A stretch of 64,000 bases of DNA from Neoceratodus forsteri (GCA_016271365.2 CM057451.1:492145501-492209500), one strand, 5' to 3'. Positions 11,021-22,190 are shown, counted from the stretch's first letter. Made by a program: numbers and translations. The notes: generated by a model not told the origin, from the letters alone.

Positions 11021-11834
11021 TCCTTGCAGATCTTTCTGATGAGCCTCATATAAATTTCAACCAAATGGAAAGCAATGATTTGTTCAACCTTTTGAATTTG
11101 TATGACACAGCATTTGATGTAAATGAGCCAGAGCTGGATAACATAGACGCCAACCAGTCATTCAATAGTGAAGAACATGATACACCAATCACTGCACTGC
11201 TAACATGAGTGAAGTCAATGTATCCCATGGAGATTCTGACAATCTGAAACATGAATGCGAATACATCGAACACACAAATAACATCCTAGCAGATGACAAC
11301 AGGAAACTAGATGCAGCGCAAGAGAACCACAGAACACAAGGGGATGACACAACACAAGAAGTGATCCATGAACCATCAGATTCACCCATAGATGACAATC
11401 ATTTCAGAGAGGACGTACAGCAACATGAATTGAAAGATAAAGCTCTGGAGCAAGTTGACACCCTTGTGAGGGACCATCAAAATACTGATTTGGGAACATG
11501 GATTGCCCTGATGTTTCATGACAGATGGTACCCAGGTAAGCAGATAGACATTACACTCTAATTACTGCACTGAATACTGTATGGTGTACCTAATGTGTCT
11601 TTTTCTATCCAAATAGGTGTCATAGAGGAAGAAGACGAGGACTGGTATCATGTTAATTTCATGTTTTTTTTGCTGGCAGAAAAGGGGCAATATTCAAATG
11701 GACCTCTGTACCTGACAAGGGGTGGTATGAAAAACTATCTGTTGTACAATAAATGGACCCCCCAGAGTCTTACAGCTCAAGGACCTTTGTGTTCAATAAT
11801 GTCAAGGTTACAAAAATGAACGATTTGATGTGAC
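11017..11834 (+). pseudogene. Transposon protein, acidic linker and C-terminal domain
   Basis: Two overlapping open stretches (11017-11208 and 11205-11561) are rich in Asp, Glu, Asn and His and form an acidic linker. The second reaches GTWIALMFHDRWYPG. If the 81-bp GT-AG segment 11536-11616 is removed, the reading continues in phase with VIEEEDEDWYHVNFM. A +1 shift near 11715 then gives KGWYEKLSVV and an in-frame ending FVFNNVKVTKMNDLM before TGA near 11834. The compact Trp/Tyr-rich C-terminus resembles a small chromatin-reader-like beta domain, but this is only an impression. Confidence 0.55.
11536..11616 (+). other. Probable 81-bp intron in the transposon gene
   Basis: The segment begins gtaagcag and ends ttttctatccaaatag, matching donor and pyrimidine-tract/acceptor consensus. 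Its removal joins a split glycine codon (g + gt) and keeps the reading phase between WYPG and VIEEEDEDWY. Read through, it would stop the frame at 11559-11561. Confidence 0.65.
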
Positions 11835-11952
11835 TGTTGAAATGGCTGCATAAGCTTACAAGAACTGACAATTTTTTCCATTGTGTAACATGGAAGTATG
11901 GTTTGAAAAATGCTGTGTTTGTTTAGTGGCTCACAATCTGCCCTCGGATGGC

Positions 11953-13075
11953 CAGTCTGAGGACATGGGGTGGACTCAGGGACCCACGTCTGCCCACCTA
12001 TGTGGTGGCAACAAGCATGATGGGCACCTGGGTTCATCCCATTCACTGCCTGGATGCTCAGTCAGGTCAAACGGGCCATAATCAGCCCTTGGGGGTCAGT
12101 CTGAGGACATGAGGTAGACTCAGAGACCCATGTCTGCCCATGAAGGTGGTGCCAACAGGCATTATGGACACCTGGGTTCATCCCATGTGCTGCGTGGATG
12201 CTCAGTCAGGTCAAACAGGCCATAATCAGCCCTCAAGGGGTCAGTCTGAGGACATGGGGTGGACTCAGGGACCCACATCTGCCCACCCAGGTGGTAGCAA
12301 TAGGTGTTATGGGCATGTGGGTTCATCCCATGTGCTGTGTGGATGCTCAGTCAGGTCAAACGAGCCATAATTGGCCCGGGGGGCCAGTCTGAGGACATGG
12401 GGTGGACTCAGAGACCCACGTCTGCCCACCCAAGCAGTGGGAACAGGCATTACAGGTGCCTGGGTTCATCCCAGGTGCTGCATGGATGCACAGTGAGGTC
12501 AAACGGGCCATAATTGGCCCTCAGAGGTCAGTCTGAGGACATAGGGTGGACTCAGGGACCCACGTCTGCCCACCCAGGTGGTGGCAACAGGTGTTATGGG
12601 CACCTGGGTTCATCCCATGTACTGCATAGATGCTCAGTCAGGTCAAACAGGCTATAATCAGCCCTTGGGAAGCCAGTTTGAGGACATGGGGTGGACTCAG
12701 GGACCCACGTCTGCCCAACCAGGTGGTGGCAATAGGTGTTATGGGCACCTGGATTCATCCTATGTGCTGCATGGATGTTCAGTCAGGGAAACCACTTGAA
12801 ATCAATTTATACTACTGGTGCAGGAGACAAAAGAGAACATGGGGTGTACTAGAGGACCCACGCCTGCACACCCAGGCAGTGGCAACAGGCATTTTGGGCA
12901 CCTGTCTCATCCCATGCACTGCATGGATGCTCAGTCAGGGAGATTGCTTGAAATCAATGTATACTGCTGGTGTGGGGGACAACTGAGGACATGGGGTGGA
13001 CTCAGGATACCACATCTGCACACCACAATGGTGGCCACAGATGTTTCAGTGACCTGAGTTCATTCCATGCATTGA
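11953..13075. repeat. ~144-bp tandem satellite, about 8 copies
   Basis: Units start with cagtctgaggacatgg at 11953, 12097, 12242, 12385, 12529 and 12674 (offsets 143-145 bp). Two or three diverged units follow near 12826 and 12980 (about 153 bp, with an extra ttgaaatcaatgtatac segment). Each unit contains gggacccacgtctgccca, a ggtggtggcaacagg-like block and tcagtcaggtcaaac. The edge units are the most diverged, as expected for arrays homogenised in the middle. Open frames here are repeat artefacts. Confidence 0.92.
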
Positions 13076-13110
13076 AATCAATGAAAATTGAATTGTCATC
13101 CTACATCCTA

Positions 13111-13228
13111 CCTAGGACAGCACTGCTTCTAACAAGATTAGAAATGGAGCATACCATGTTTTCACAATGTGTGCCTGCTTCGTCATTTCCATGGTTTTAG
13201 AGTACAGGATCAGCAGTGCTGTCCTAGG
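13111..13228. repeat. Perfect 17-bp inverted repeat bounding 118 bp
   Basis: CCTAGGACAGCACTGCT at 13111-13127 is exactly reverse complemented at 13212-13228. The 84-bp interior is not palindromic. It could be a tiny nonautonomous element or the end of a larger foldback. No target duplication is visible. Confidence 0.75.
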
Positions 13229-14573
13229 ATTGCTGTCAGACCAGTATGCTACAGCATTCTTGCAGTCACCCACTGCACACCATGCGATTCCTGCTATCTG
13301 ATAGCAGCTCAAACACCAGTAATATGGGAACACACAGATTCAACTGAGCCAGCGTTACACCACACTAACCTATCTCCATAAGTAGACCTCTATGGTACAA
13401 ACCTGAACAATGTTGAATGGCAGGCATGCCATCAGTTTTGGAAAATGTTGTTTCCTCTTAGAGGAGCATACATTAGGCTGTTTCAAATTATGTTTAACAA
13501 CTGGTTGCATTTGCTGGCCATGGACACAAACTGTTTGGTATTAATTTTGTCTTTTTTGTTTGCTGAATGCAATATTTATTTGGACATAATTTCATTGTTT
13601 GTGATGCGATTCGATGCTGTCTGCCTACCCTTACTCAGGGAAAACTGTGGACACTACAAATTACACTTTGCATAAACACCCTCTGAAAAAATGAGACAAT
13701 TTGATCTCACCTCAATTTTATGACATTTTTTTGGGGGGGATAATGGGAATAACTTTCCCAGTACCAAATAACATGTCACCCAACCAATGCTAGTGGATCA
13801 GCACTGTAAATTAACAGTTTGTTGAATAGGATGAAGGGATTCTAAATGTTCATGAGGAAAGCATAGCATGGTCATGAACCCCAATAAGGTAGTAAGTGAC
13901 TGTTCTGCAACCATGCTGCATGCTGTTTTAAATACTAAGAACCCACATTCTGTGATTCATATGACTGACAGTGTATCATTCTTTAACATTTGGAATGCTT
14001 TTCATATTCCGAAAGAGACACTCTACATTACAGAATGTATTACACTGAGGGTTTGTGATCACAAAGTATGCATGGTGGCAGAACAAATTGTGAATATAGA
14101 GGGTTGGTTTTGGATATTGCCATATACTGTTCACTGACAAACAATTAATTTCACTTGAGTACGTTCTTAAAAAATTCAAGCATGAGGTTCAGATCAACTA
14201 TCAGTGGGGGGGGGACAAAAACATTTTAGGAAATTATGCACTGTCCCTACTTCTAAACGTCATATTTCATGCAACATATATTTATTTAACATTATAATAA
14301 TTTTTTAACAATTGTATGTCAAACATGTTTTTTTTTTATTGAAACCACACTCAGTTGATATTTTCTTACTTATTTGGAGCTTAAAAGCAATAACCTTGCC
14401 CATGTAACAGACGTGACAATAGATGTTACATACAGTATGCTTTTAAAGTATTTTAATGATTACAGCAATGCTGTTTTAACATGAAGTGTAGCTTAATAAA
14501 GTACCAAGTAATAATTACCACACTGCATACTTTTGGTTTCTTTATTATGAAGCAGTACAGGAATAAAAAACTT
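13229..14573. other. No gene recognised
   Basis: AT-rich sequence with a short G-run near 14203 and scattered short open frames on both strands. No domain, repeat family or RNA gene is supported. Confidence 0.3.
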
Positions 14574-14592
14574 AACATTCACAAAATGTATT

Positions 14593-14627
14593 GTATTTAT
14601 TTATTTATTAATTTATTTATTTATTTA
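14593..14627 (-). repeat. LINE 3' microsatellite tail (TTTA)n
   Basis: Plus strand reads tatttatttatttattaatttatttatttattta. In sense orientation of the LINE this is an AATA/AAAT tail rather than poly-A, a form of 3' end common in L2-like elements. Related tails mark other LINEs in this window. Confidence 0.8.
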
Positions 14628-15199
14628 AAAGTTGATAACCAGGAAAGGCACACTTAGCCAAGGCTCATTTCCAGGTGTGACCGGGGGCAGGGGTAAGGGC
14701 ATAATGGATACATAGCATACACACATGTTTATAAACAAGAGATATGCAAAAGTACAAAAGAATAAACAGTAGATTCTGTACATCTTAATCAGAAGTAAGG
14801 CCTAACAGCTCATCTAACTATGTACAATGACAACCTCAGAAATAAATAGCACTGCATGACCTAACTTTAGTGAGGCTTGAAGAATTGATACAAGCAGAGG
14901 TGTGCAGGAAACATGCAGCAAGGAGTGTGCATGTAGGTTGGGGCAGGGACAGTAATGAAAGTTAAGGTCAGTGAAGCTGGAGGGAGCATTTAGTGATGGT
15001 GGAAACACTGGCTGGAGGGAGCATTTAGGGAGGGTGGAAGCATTCACAAGGGGAGAGAGGCAGGTGCTTGAAGTACTTTTTAATAGCTAGTGAGTAGGCA
15101 AGCAGTGTACATTGGGAGGGAGGGAGTTCCAGAGGGCAGGGAGCCAATGGAAGAAGGCTATTTCTCTGGCAAGTGAGTGAGGATTGGCCAGAGAGAAGG

Positions 15200-16800
15200 A
15201 GCGATGGTCTCATGAGTGCAGGGAGTAACCGATACTAGGAGCTGGGGCTAGTAGGGATGAGAGGTAGGGGGAAGGGTGTTGAACCAGAACTTGGTGATAT
15301 AGGTTGCATAGTGTGCCATACATTGGTCGATCAGTGAGGGCAATGAGACAGCATGCTGGAGGGGTGATAGATGCGGAAAGAGGCGATCGAGGCAAAGCGG
15401 CAGAGAGGCATGAAATAAAGGGTCTAATTGAGCAAGAGAGGATTTTGGCACTGAACTATAGACCACGTCTGCATAATCAAATGATGGAAGGATAAGCGTG
15501 AATTATTTCCCTCCTGATGGAGAGATACTGCCCTTGTGTCTATAAGCGATCCAAGTTTTGGGCCGCGGTTTATTGTGGATGGCGTCATGGTCAAGAGAAA
15601 TCCAATTTAGGATCAAGCCAGACACCCAAATATTTAAATGAGTCAACTACTGTAATCTTAGAGCCGTCATGGGTGTAAAGGAGGGAGGAGATGGCATTTG
15701 GCCAGTTTCTGAGTGGAGCCAAGTCCATAGCGACGTTTTCTTAGTGTTGCATTTGAGTGATTTGTCATCAAGCCATTTTAGGGTGTTTGAGAAGTAGGTT
15801 TAGAGGGTGTATTCAACCTGGGCTGGGGGGGGGCCAGAAACAAAAATAACAGTATCATCTACATACGTTTGGACGTGGGAAATGGAACAAACAGAAGGAA
15901 GGTTGTTTATGAAAATGGAGAATAGGGTCAGTCCAAGGATCAACCCCTGAGGTACACCAGCCATCTTGGTTAAGGGCGTAGATTTGGTATCCCCAAGCTG
16001 GACAAATTAAAACCTATCTGTTAAGTAAGCCTTGAACCAGTCTGTTGAAGAAGTGGACAGTCCAATAGCAGAGAGGTCATCAAGGAGGAGTTGATGAGTC
16101 ACTGAATGAAAGCTTTGGCTAAGTCTATAAATATAGCCAGTGTGAGATGATCCTAATCCATGGCTGACTGGATGTGGTTGGTGGTGAGCTGGAGAAGAGA
16201 AAGCAAGTGGAGTGGAGGCAACGGAAATCTGATTTGGTATGGTGTCAGAATGTCTTTAGAGGCAAGCAAAGCACTTAGTCTTTTGGAGATAAGTAATTCC
16301 AAGATTTTGGAGAGGGTGGGGAGGAGAGATAGGTTTGTAATTGCCTGGGTTGGGGTCACCTCCTTTGTGTAAGGTATGACTTTGACTTATTTCCAGGCCT
16401 TCAGCAGGGCTCAGCTGGAAGGGAGGTTGAAGATGTGAGTATTGTTGGGACAATGGCAGGAGTGAGGATTTTCAAGAGGCTAGGGTTGATGCCATCCGGA
16501 CTTTGTTTAGAAAAGTTCAGGGCTTTGAAAGCTTGAAGTACCTCTAAGGAGCATGATGAGAGGGAAGGTGTAGTTGGGAGTGAGCTCCTGAGTGAGGAGT
16601 AAGATGGGAGGGTTCGGGGAGTTCAGGCGTGAGTTTGGAGCCTGGAGGAAGTGGGTGTAAATGTGTCTGCAGGGAGGGGAGAGGGAGGGGAGGGAGGTGG
16701 ATTCTCGTGGGGTAGGGGCGCAGGTTGTGAAGAATTGATTTATGGAGGAGGGAATGACACTGGGGCCATTGACTGTGGGGTCCAAGCATGGGGATGGAGC
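15200..16800 (-). pseudogene. Degraded RT region of antisense LINE
   Basis: Broken minus-strand frames decode recognisable pieces: near 16256-16453 a PNPGNYKPISPPHPLQN-like fragment and near 16153-16359 LLPTLSKILELLISKRLSA, both parts of the RT N-terminal region (the NYRPISLLP segment). Towards 15248-15466 the reading SSLAQLDPLFHASLP-like text matches the C-terminal region after the RT. The catalytic motif could not be read with confidence. Multiple frameshifts show decay. Confidence 0.6.
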
Positions 16801-16947
16801 TTGAGGGATGGAGCCAAGTAGGGAGTGGAGAGTCTTCCAGAAAGTAGCTGGGGTCTGGTGACAGTCCTCAAGCTGAGCCTAAAGACCAGCTTTGGAGAAT
16901 GCACTACCTTGGTGCATGCATTTCTTTGAGACCTGTACATTTGGAGG

Positions 16948-17481
16948 TCAGCAGCATGGAGGAGGGAGGCTTTTAAATGCTTTCCATGCTTTATCTCTGG
17001 CTTTGAAAGCTTCACCAGGTGAGGGGATATCCAGGGGAGGTGTCTGCACTGGAGACACATCTTTATTAGGGGGGGCGTGGGAGTTCCAGATGCCTAGGAA
17101 TGTGGAGTTAAATGCTGTCAGTGTGGAGTCAATGTCTGGGGCCATGAAGACTCTGGACCAGTCTGTTAGGTAGAGGTTGGATAGTAGTGCCTGCTGGTTG
17201 AGGGTCCTTAGGGGCCTAAACCACATATATTTGGACTGGGCTGGGGGAAGACAGTGCTTCCTATGACAGAACATAATGCAATGGTCACTGAATGCATCGG
17301 GGAGTGTGCCAGCCAATGAGAACTTTTGAGGGTGGGTGGTTAGGATCCAGGAGTGAGTGTTTTGAGGAGCAGGGTTGAGTCTAATAGGATCGGTGATGAG
17401 TTGTGTGAGGTTTAGTACCTCAGTCTGCTGAGTGATGGCTGGAGAGTGCTGGGCAAGCCAGTTAAAGTTGAAGTCTCCCAA
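16948..17481 (-). pseudogene. LINE endonuclease domain, C-terminal half
   Basis: The frame begins MGDFNFNWLAQ, the conserved GDFN block of apurinic-like LINE endonucleases. It continues with TQLITDPIRLN, THSWILTTHP and a FSDHCIMFCHRK block, the SDH active-site motif. A linker follows, SRVFMAPDIDSTLTAFNST and IWNSHAPPNKDV. The endonuclease nicks target DNA to prime reverse transcription. A stop and frame change separate it from the N-terminal half at 17491. Confidence 0.85.
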
Positions 17482-17490
17482 GATTAAAAG

Positions 17491-18060
17491 CTAGCCTGAC
17501 ACAGCTGAGGAAGTAAGGGCAGCAAGTTTGGGGACCGAGGAGGAAGGGTGAGGTGCTGGGAGAGAAGTAGCAGACAGTGACAAAAGGGGAGATAAGGAAG
17601 GGAAGACAAGCTTGGAGAGTAGAATCTGATGCAATTTTGGGACTACATCCTGGGAGACAATGGTGACATTTAGGGACTCTTGGGCATAGAAAGCAACACC
17701 ACCACTGTGCTTACCCCTGTCTAGATGGAGAATGGAGTATCCAGGAATTATGACAAAGGAGTCAGAGACTTTGGCAGGTAACCACGTCTCCGAGATGCAG
17801 AGGATATTGGATGAGCATTGGGATATCCAAGCCTTAATGTGATCTAGCTTGGGTAGGAGGCTCCTCGCATTTATGTGGTAGATGCCCAGCCCGCTGGATG
17901 AGGGAAGGCTAGTGGTCATGGAGTCCATCCCAGAGTTAGATTCAATGTCCCTGGCCAGTAAAAGAACAGAGAGCAGGAAGCAATACAGGCTTAGTATGTG
18001 AGAGGGAGGGGGAGGAGGGGTTGGGTGGAGCAGAGTGAGAAGCCTAGTAGGCAGCAGCAT
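17491..18060 (-). pseudogene. LINE endonuclease domain, N-terminal half
   Basis: From a Met at 18060 the minus strand reads a hydrophobic Leu-rich lead, then RDIESNSGMDS, GIYHINARSLLPKLDHIK, SNILCISETWL and KHSGGVAFYAQESL. These correspond to the N-terminal motifs of the endonuclease, including the catalytic Asn in INARS and Glu in SETWL. The frame becomes low-complexity Ser/Pro near its end and stops just before the GDFN half. It is the best-preserved coding part of this element. Confidence 0.85.
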
Positions 18061-18624
18061 TGGTTGGTTAGGAAACTAAGTGTGAGAGTACCAAGAGGGG
18101 TTAGAGTCTACCTGGTTTGAAAAAGGGGGGAGTGGGAGAGTATTTTCTTTGACGTCGAGGAGGATCACCTGGTTGGAGAATAGAAGTAAGGAGGAGAAGT
18201 CAGTTAGTAGATGGGAGCATGTCGAAGGACAACCACTGCCAGAGGGAATATGGGCTTCATTGTGCTATGCTATATAAAGGTGAGCAGGAATGATGGGATC
18301 CCATGTAGCTGGCTAGAGGTTCCCCAAACTGTCAGTCTGGCCCTTGCTAGGATTGGATCGGGTGGCTGAAGGTGGGATAGGAGTAGGGATAAGTAAACCT
18401 GAATGGGGTGCACAGTAGAAGAGAGCTCAGGGGAGTAACTGTCTACCCTATTTGTGGAGAGATACCCAGTGGCAGCAGAATAGTAGATGTGTAGGGAGGT
18501 AGCTGCACTCTGACTGGCTCTTTAAGAGGAGTATCCCTGGAGGAAGGAGAGAGGCAGTGCTTATAAAGTGTATTTAATAGAGGTCGGGGTTGGGGGAGCA
18601 TGGTGGGGCTGGGGAGGTGGGGGA

Positions 18625-18940
18625 CAAAATACCATATCCTACAGTTGCAGAAATGTAAGAAATCTGTTTAAAATCTATTTAAAAAAGCACCAAGTGCCTG
18701 AGGTAGCAAACAGTATGAGCAGTCCAATCAGGAGGGCCCTGCTAGTGTGTTCAGCCAATGAGTGAGTAAGGTATGGACCGAGCAGCCAATGGAGTGATGG
18801 CTCCAGGAGCCGGGGCTTTCCAGTGTCTCTGTGGGAGTACCCGATCCTATGTGGTGGCTGGAGGGTGATGAGCAGCCGGCTCAGATTTGGGGCCAGGGCC
18901 ACTAGCTGTGAGGCACCCTACTAGGGGTGGCGGGACCTGG
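18625..18940 (-). promoter_or_regulatory. LINE 5' repeat unit with three CCAAT boxes (copy 1)
   Basis: The block from caaaatacc at 18625 to gggacctgg at 18940 recurs at 19479-19790. On the plus strand it contains agtccaatcagg, cagccaatgagt and cagccaatggag, that is three CCAAT boxes, or ATTGG in the sense strand of the LINE. Such tandem CCAAT-bearing 5' units are typical of LINE internal promoters. Promoter function is inferred from position and motifs only. Confidence 0.5.
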
Positions 18941-19478
18941 ACAGGGTAGAGAGAGAACGAGAGTAAGGCATATAGCTTGGGGCAGCATTTAATCAGGAGT
19001 GGGTCAGGGGTAGAAGACAATAAGTAGTGGGAGTGAGTGAGAAAAGTAGGAGGAGGAGAGGAAGCAATGGAATGGCTGAGGGCAGTGGGTGCCGGGGAGC
19101 CGGCGCCAAGAGTCAGAGACAAAGAAAGAAGTTTGTCAGGCTGGGAGGGGGCACGAGAGCATGCTGGGGAAAAACAGAATAAAGAAATTAGGGACTTGCA
19201 GAATAGAGAGAGGGAGAGAGGAGAGGTGCCATGGAGCAGGCACCTAGGCTCCAATAGATGGGGAAAGCAACACACAGCAGGGTTAGGAAAAAGGGAGATG
19301 AAAGTGAGCTACCGAGATAGGCAGGAAAAACAGGGAAAAGCCACAGGGATAGCAGAAAGGCACAAGGACTGTCACAAAGCTAATGGCTCTAAGAAAACAA
19401 AACAGGCTAGCATACAGCTGTAAAGTCAGAATAAAAATCAGCAGAATATTAGCTACACAAATAATACTAGTTAAAATA

Positions 19479-19893
19479 CAAAATACTATATCCTACAGTT
19501 GCAGAAAAGTAAGAAATCTGTTTAAAATCTATTTAAAAAATGGACGAAGCAGTGGGGTAGCAAGTAGTATGAGCAGTCCGATCAGGAGGGCCCTGCTAGC
19601 ATGTTGGACCAATGAATAAGGTAAGGACCAAGCAGCCAATGGGGTGAAGGCTCCAGGAACTGGGGCTTCCTGGTTTCTCTGCAGGCGTACCTGATCCTAA
19701 GTGGTGGCTGGAAGGTGATGAGTGGCTGACTTGGATTCGGGGCCGGTGCCACTAGCTGCGAGGTGCCCTACCAGGGGCAGTGGGACCTGATCCTATGCAG
19801 CGACTGGAGGGTGATGACTGGTGGCTGACTCAGATCCGGGCTGGTGCCGCTAGCTGCAAGGTTCCCCATCAGGGGCGGTGGGACCTGATCCTA
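19479..19893 (-). promoter_or_regulatory. LINE 5' repeat unit (copy 2) plus partial third copy
   Basis: The offset from copy 1 is 854 bp. The sequences share ccatatcctacagttgcag (one change), the CCAAT boxes, and the closing gtgggacctg. A further partial copy of the terminal 103 bp follows at 19785-19893, starting cctgatcctatgcagcg. This gives two to three head-to-tail units at the presumed 5' end of the antisense LINE. Two of the CCAAT boxes are intact. Confidence 0.55.
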
Positions 19894-19899
19894 ATTTAT

Positions 19900-22028
19900 T
19901 GGACAAACTTAAAGTCTTACAAATATGACATAGAAACAATTAATGAAAAAATACAATAACAATATGTTAGTTAACAGATTAAGATTAATGCAGATGAAAC
20001 AAAGGCTGACAATTGAAGAAACCAGAGACACCACGAATGGACATGTCCACCGTGCCACAGACCTGGTGAGTGCAGTTCCGCTCAACATATCTCAAAGACA
20101 AAAAACACTGTTATATTATAAGCTGTCCAGAATAATCAATAATGGTGAGTACTACAAATATATAATATGAATGTTAAAATTACTCATATTTTTCTTTTCA
20201 CTGAATGTCACACTACTGGCCTCCAGATAGCAGAGAATGACCCTTAAAGGAAATCTGTTGTAAACTGAGCTTCACTGTGTTCTGCATAACCAAGACTGAC
20301 ATAAACAAACAATTACTTTATTGTTTTATAACAGATTGCAGTATTTATTTTGAATGTTGTGGTCATGAGGATGGTGTGTACACAGTATATGTGTGTGTGT
20401 GTTTGCTATAGCTCAATATAAATATTTTTCCCAAAAAGTATAGTAAAAGGAGTAACAAATGATACCACTCCTTACTTGTCTTAGGGGTTAAAGTAGCAGC
20501 TGTCTTCTGCTATACTGCCATGCATTCTAGATACTGCTGGTAGTGCTATGCACTTAGATTTGAAACCATAAAAGGTGGCTGTTTTCAGGGCTAAAAGTTT
20601 CATAATGTGTTTGCCATCTAAAGCCCAATATAAGTATTTATTTTTCAAAAATCATACTAAGATTAGCAACAAAAGATAACAGTTATTTACAGATGTTTTC
20701 TGCTATAGAAAACTATGTCTGAGACAATGCTTATCAGATAGTGTCTTAAGAAGTTAAAAAAACAGTGTAAATCATTTTAGGAGATTCCTTGCTTGGTAAG
20801 GGTGACATTTATGAGATATGAATATTTTTTGAAAGAGAATACCTGCCTAAATGAAGCTAGTAGCAAGAAAATGTTTAAATGCTAAGTATTTAAATGTGCA
20901 TGTTGTTGCATTATGAAGGGGGGTAAACTAATTTCCAGTTTAACAGGCAACCAATATTTAACACGCTGTTTCAGTTTCCATTGCTGTAATGTTTAAGAGG
21001 AAGGGAGCAGGCAGGCTAAGAGCACATGTTAAGATCAGCTGTGCTTATTGAAAGTGCTGATTCATGACTGCATCTTCGGCCCATTGTTTTGAAGTCCACC
21101 CACTTTCATGCCTGAACAGTGTCATGATCAGGCTTGCTGATTATTGATCAAGCCCCTTATAGAGTCTATTGCACTGGACCACCATGACACACCTCTCAAA
21201 ACCCTGTATATAGCAAAATGCCTGACTTGTGCTAACGCGCACAGCGAACATAAAAATGATATTAATGTTGTTCACTTTTTCACTTTTTTTGTCATGCAAT
21301 TCAGAAGGTAATATTTTAAAAAGTGCAATATAGCTGTTTAGTATTTCTACGGCATCGGACATCTTTAAAGGGCTAGTGTACTGCTAGGAATTAATAGTAA
21401 CTTTCAGAAACAATCAATTATAACTCTTTATGTTTGAAGTGCTTTTTCTTTTTTTGTTTAGCAAATTAGAAGAAATTCTACCTGACAGTACTACTACTGT
21501 AGGTGTGATGTGCAGAACAGCACTCTATCTGGAGGCTGCCATAGTCAGTTCCATTCCTCCCTATTCATCATCAGCATTGCTATCTCATTGATGGTGACAT
21601 CCCTAGCAGACATAAGGTGCCAATCTTCTGCCGCTTGACTGGTAACTTGTGGCACATTACCAATCAGGCAACAGGGTTTCTAATATAACAATAAGTGAGG
21701 CCCAATGCTGACGATGAAGCAGGAGGTTTAGAACTGGGTATGTCTGCTTCCAGGTAAGGCACTGTTTTCATATCACATCCAGTAGTATTAGGTAGAAAAA
21801 CATCTAATGAGCACATAGCAAAATGAGAACACTTCAGCAATAAAACGTAATTAGGGACTACTTTTTAAAGTTATTAAAATTTTTCTGCCTGCTACTTTTT
21901 AGCACTATTAGCTCTTTAATATTTTTGCACAGCTTGTAGCTCTTTAGGATTTAAATATTTAAAAGAAGTATCAATATGAATTGTTGTCTGTTTAAGTGTG
22001 GCCTTTTTGTTCTTTAGTGACTGGGTAA
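19900..22028. other. No gene recognised
   Basis: AT-rich, with a short (TG)n near 20390. A few short open frames on each strand have no recognisable motif. I see no element boundaries. Confidence 0.3.
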
Positions 22029-22029
22029 G

Positions 22030-22190
22030 ACCCACTAAGCACAAGGCCTGTTTGCAGGGGTGACCCAGGAGCATTGGAGAGGTTAAGTGACTTGCTTAGC
22101 GTCACACAGTATGCAGGTTAAGGATGTGGGAATCAAACCTAGGTCTGCTGGATGTACCCATCTCATTCACAGCTCATTATTCTAGCTTCA
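22030..22190 (-). mobile_element. MIR/CORE-SINE-like fragment
   Basis: The segment containing agaggttaagtgacttgctt, gcgtcacacag and gggaatcaaacctaggtctg is, on the minus strand, close to the conserved core of MIR-type SINEs (a 'tgtgtgac...aagtcacttaacctct' arrangement). The core is recognisable by eye but diverged. A tRNA-derived head was not resolved. Confidence 0.55.

Larger units (their letters stand above)
8514..11834 (+). mobile_element. Large DNA transposon with DDE-like protein, decayed
   Basis: Four consecutive stretches read as one long protein once frame changes and two internal stops are allowed: a charged N-terminal region, a Cys-containing middle domain, a DDE-like catalytic core, and an acidic C-terminus ending in a small domain. 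The order and motifs resemble a family of 'uncharacterized' proteins I associate with invertebrate and fish genomes, which carry a conserved H-x-KGP-x-DG block. I could not assign a named transposon superfamily and did not find terminal inverted repeats. The limits given are those of the coding region, not the element. A 144-bp satellite follows 0.1 kb downstream. Confidence 0.65.
14574..19893 (-). mobile_element. Long antisense LINE (L2/CR1-like) with 5' repeats
   Basis: Sense direction runs from about 19893 down to 14574. It contains, in order, a GC-rich 5' region with direct repeats (18625-19893), an endonuclease domain (16948-18060), a degraded RT region (15200-16800), and a 3' end terminating in an (AAAT)n tail at 14593-14627. 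The RT region retains NYKPIS-type motif text near 16390 and a C-terminal block, but frames break often. The 5' limit is tentative. No ORF1 was recognised in 18100-19900. Confidence 0.7.

Noticed and set aside
12140..13057. Short plus-strand frames with repeated peptide text
   Set aside because: They are created by translation of the 144-bp tandem repeat in different frames.
18625..19790. A possible LTR pair of about 315 bp
   Set aside because: The units lack TG...CA ends, and the 540-bp interval between them has no retroviral coding text or priming site; a LINE 5' repeat explains them better.
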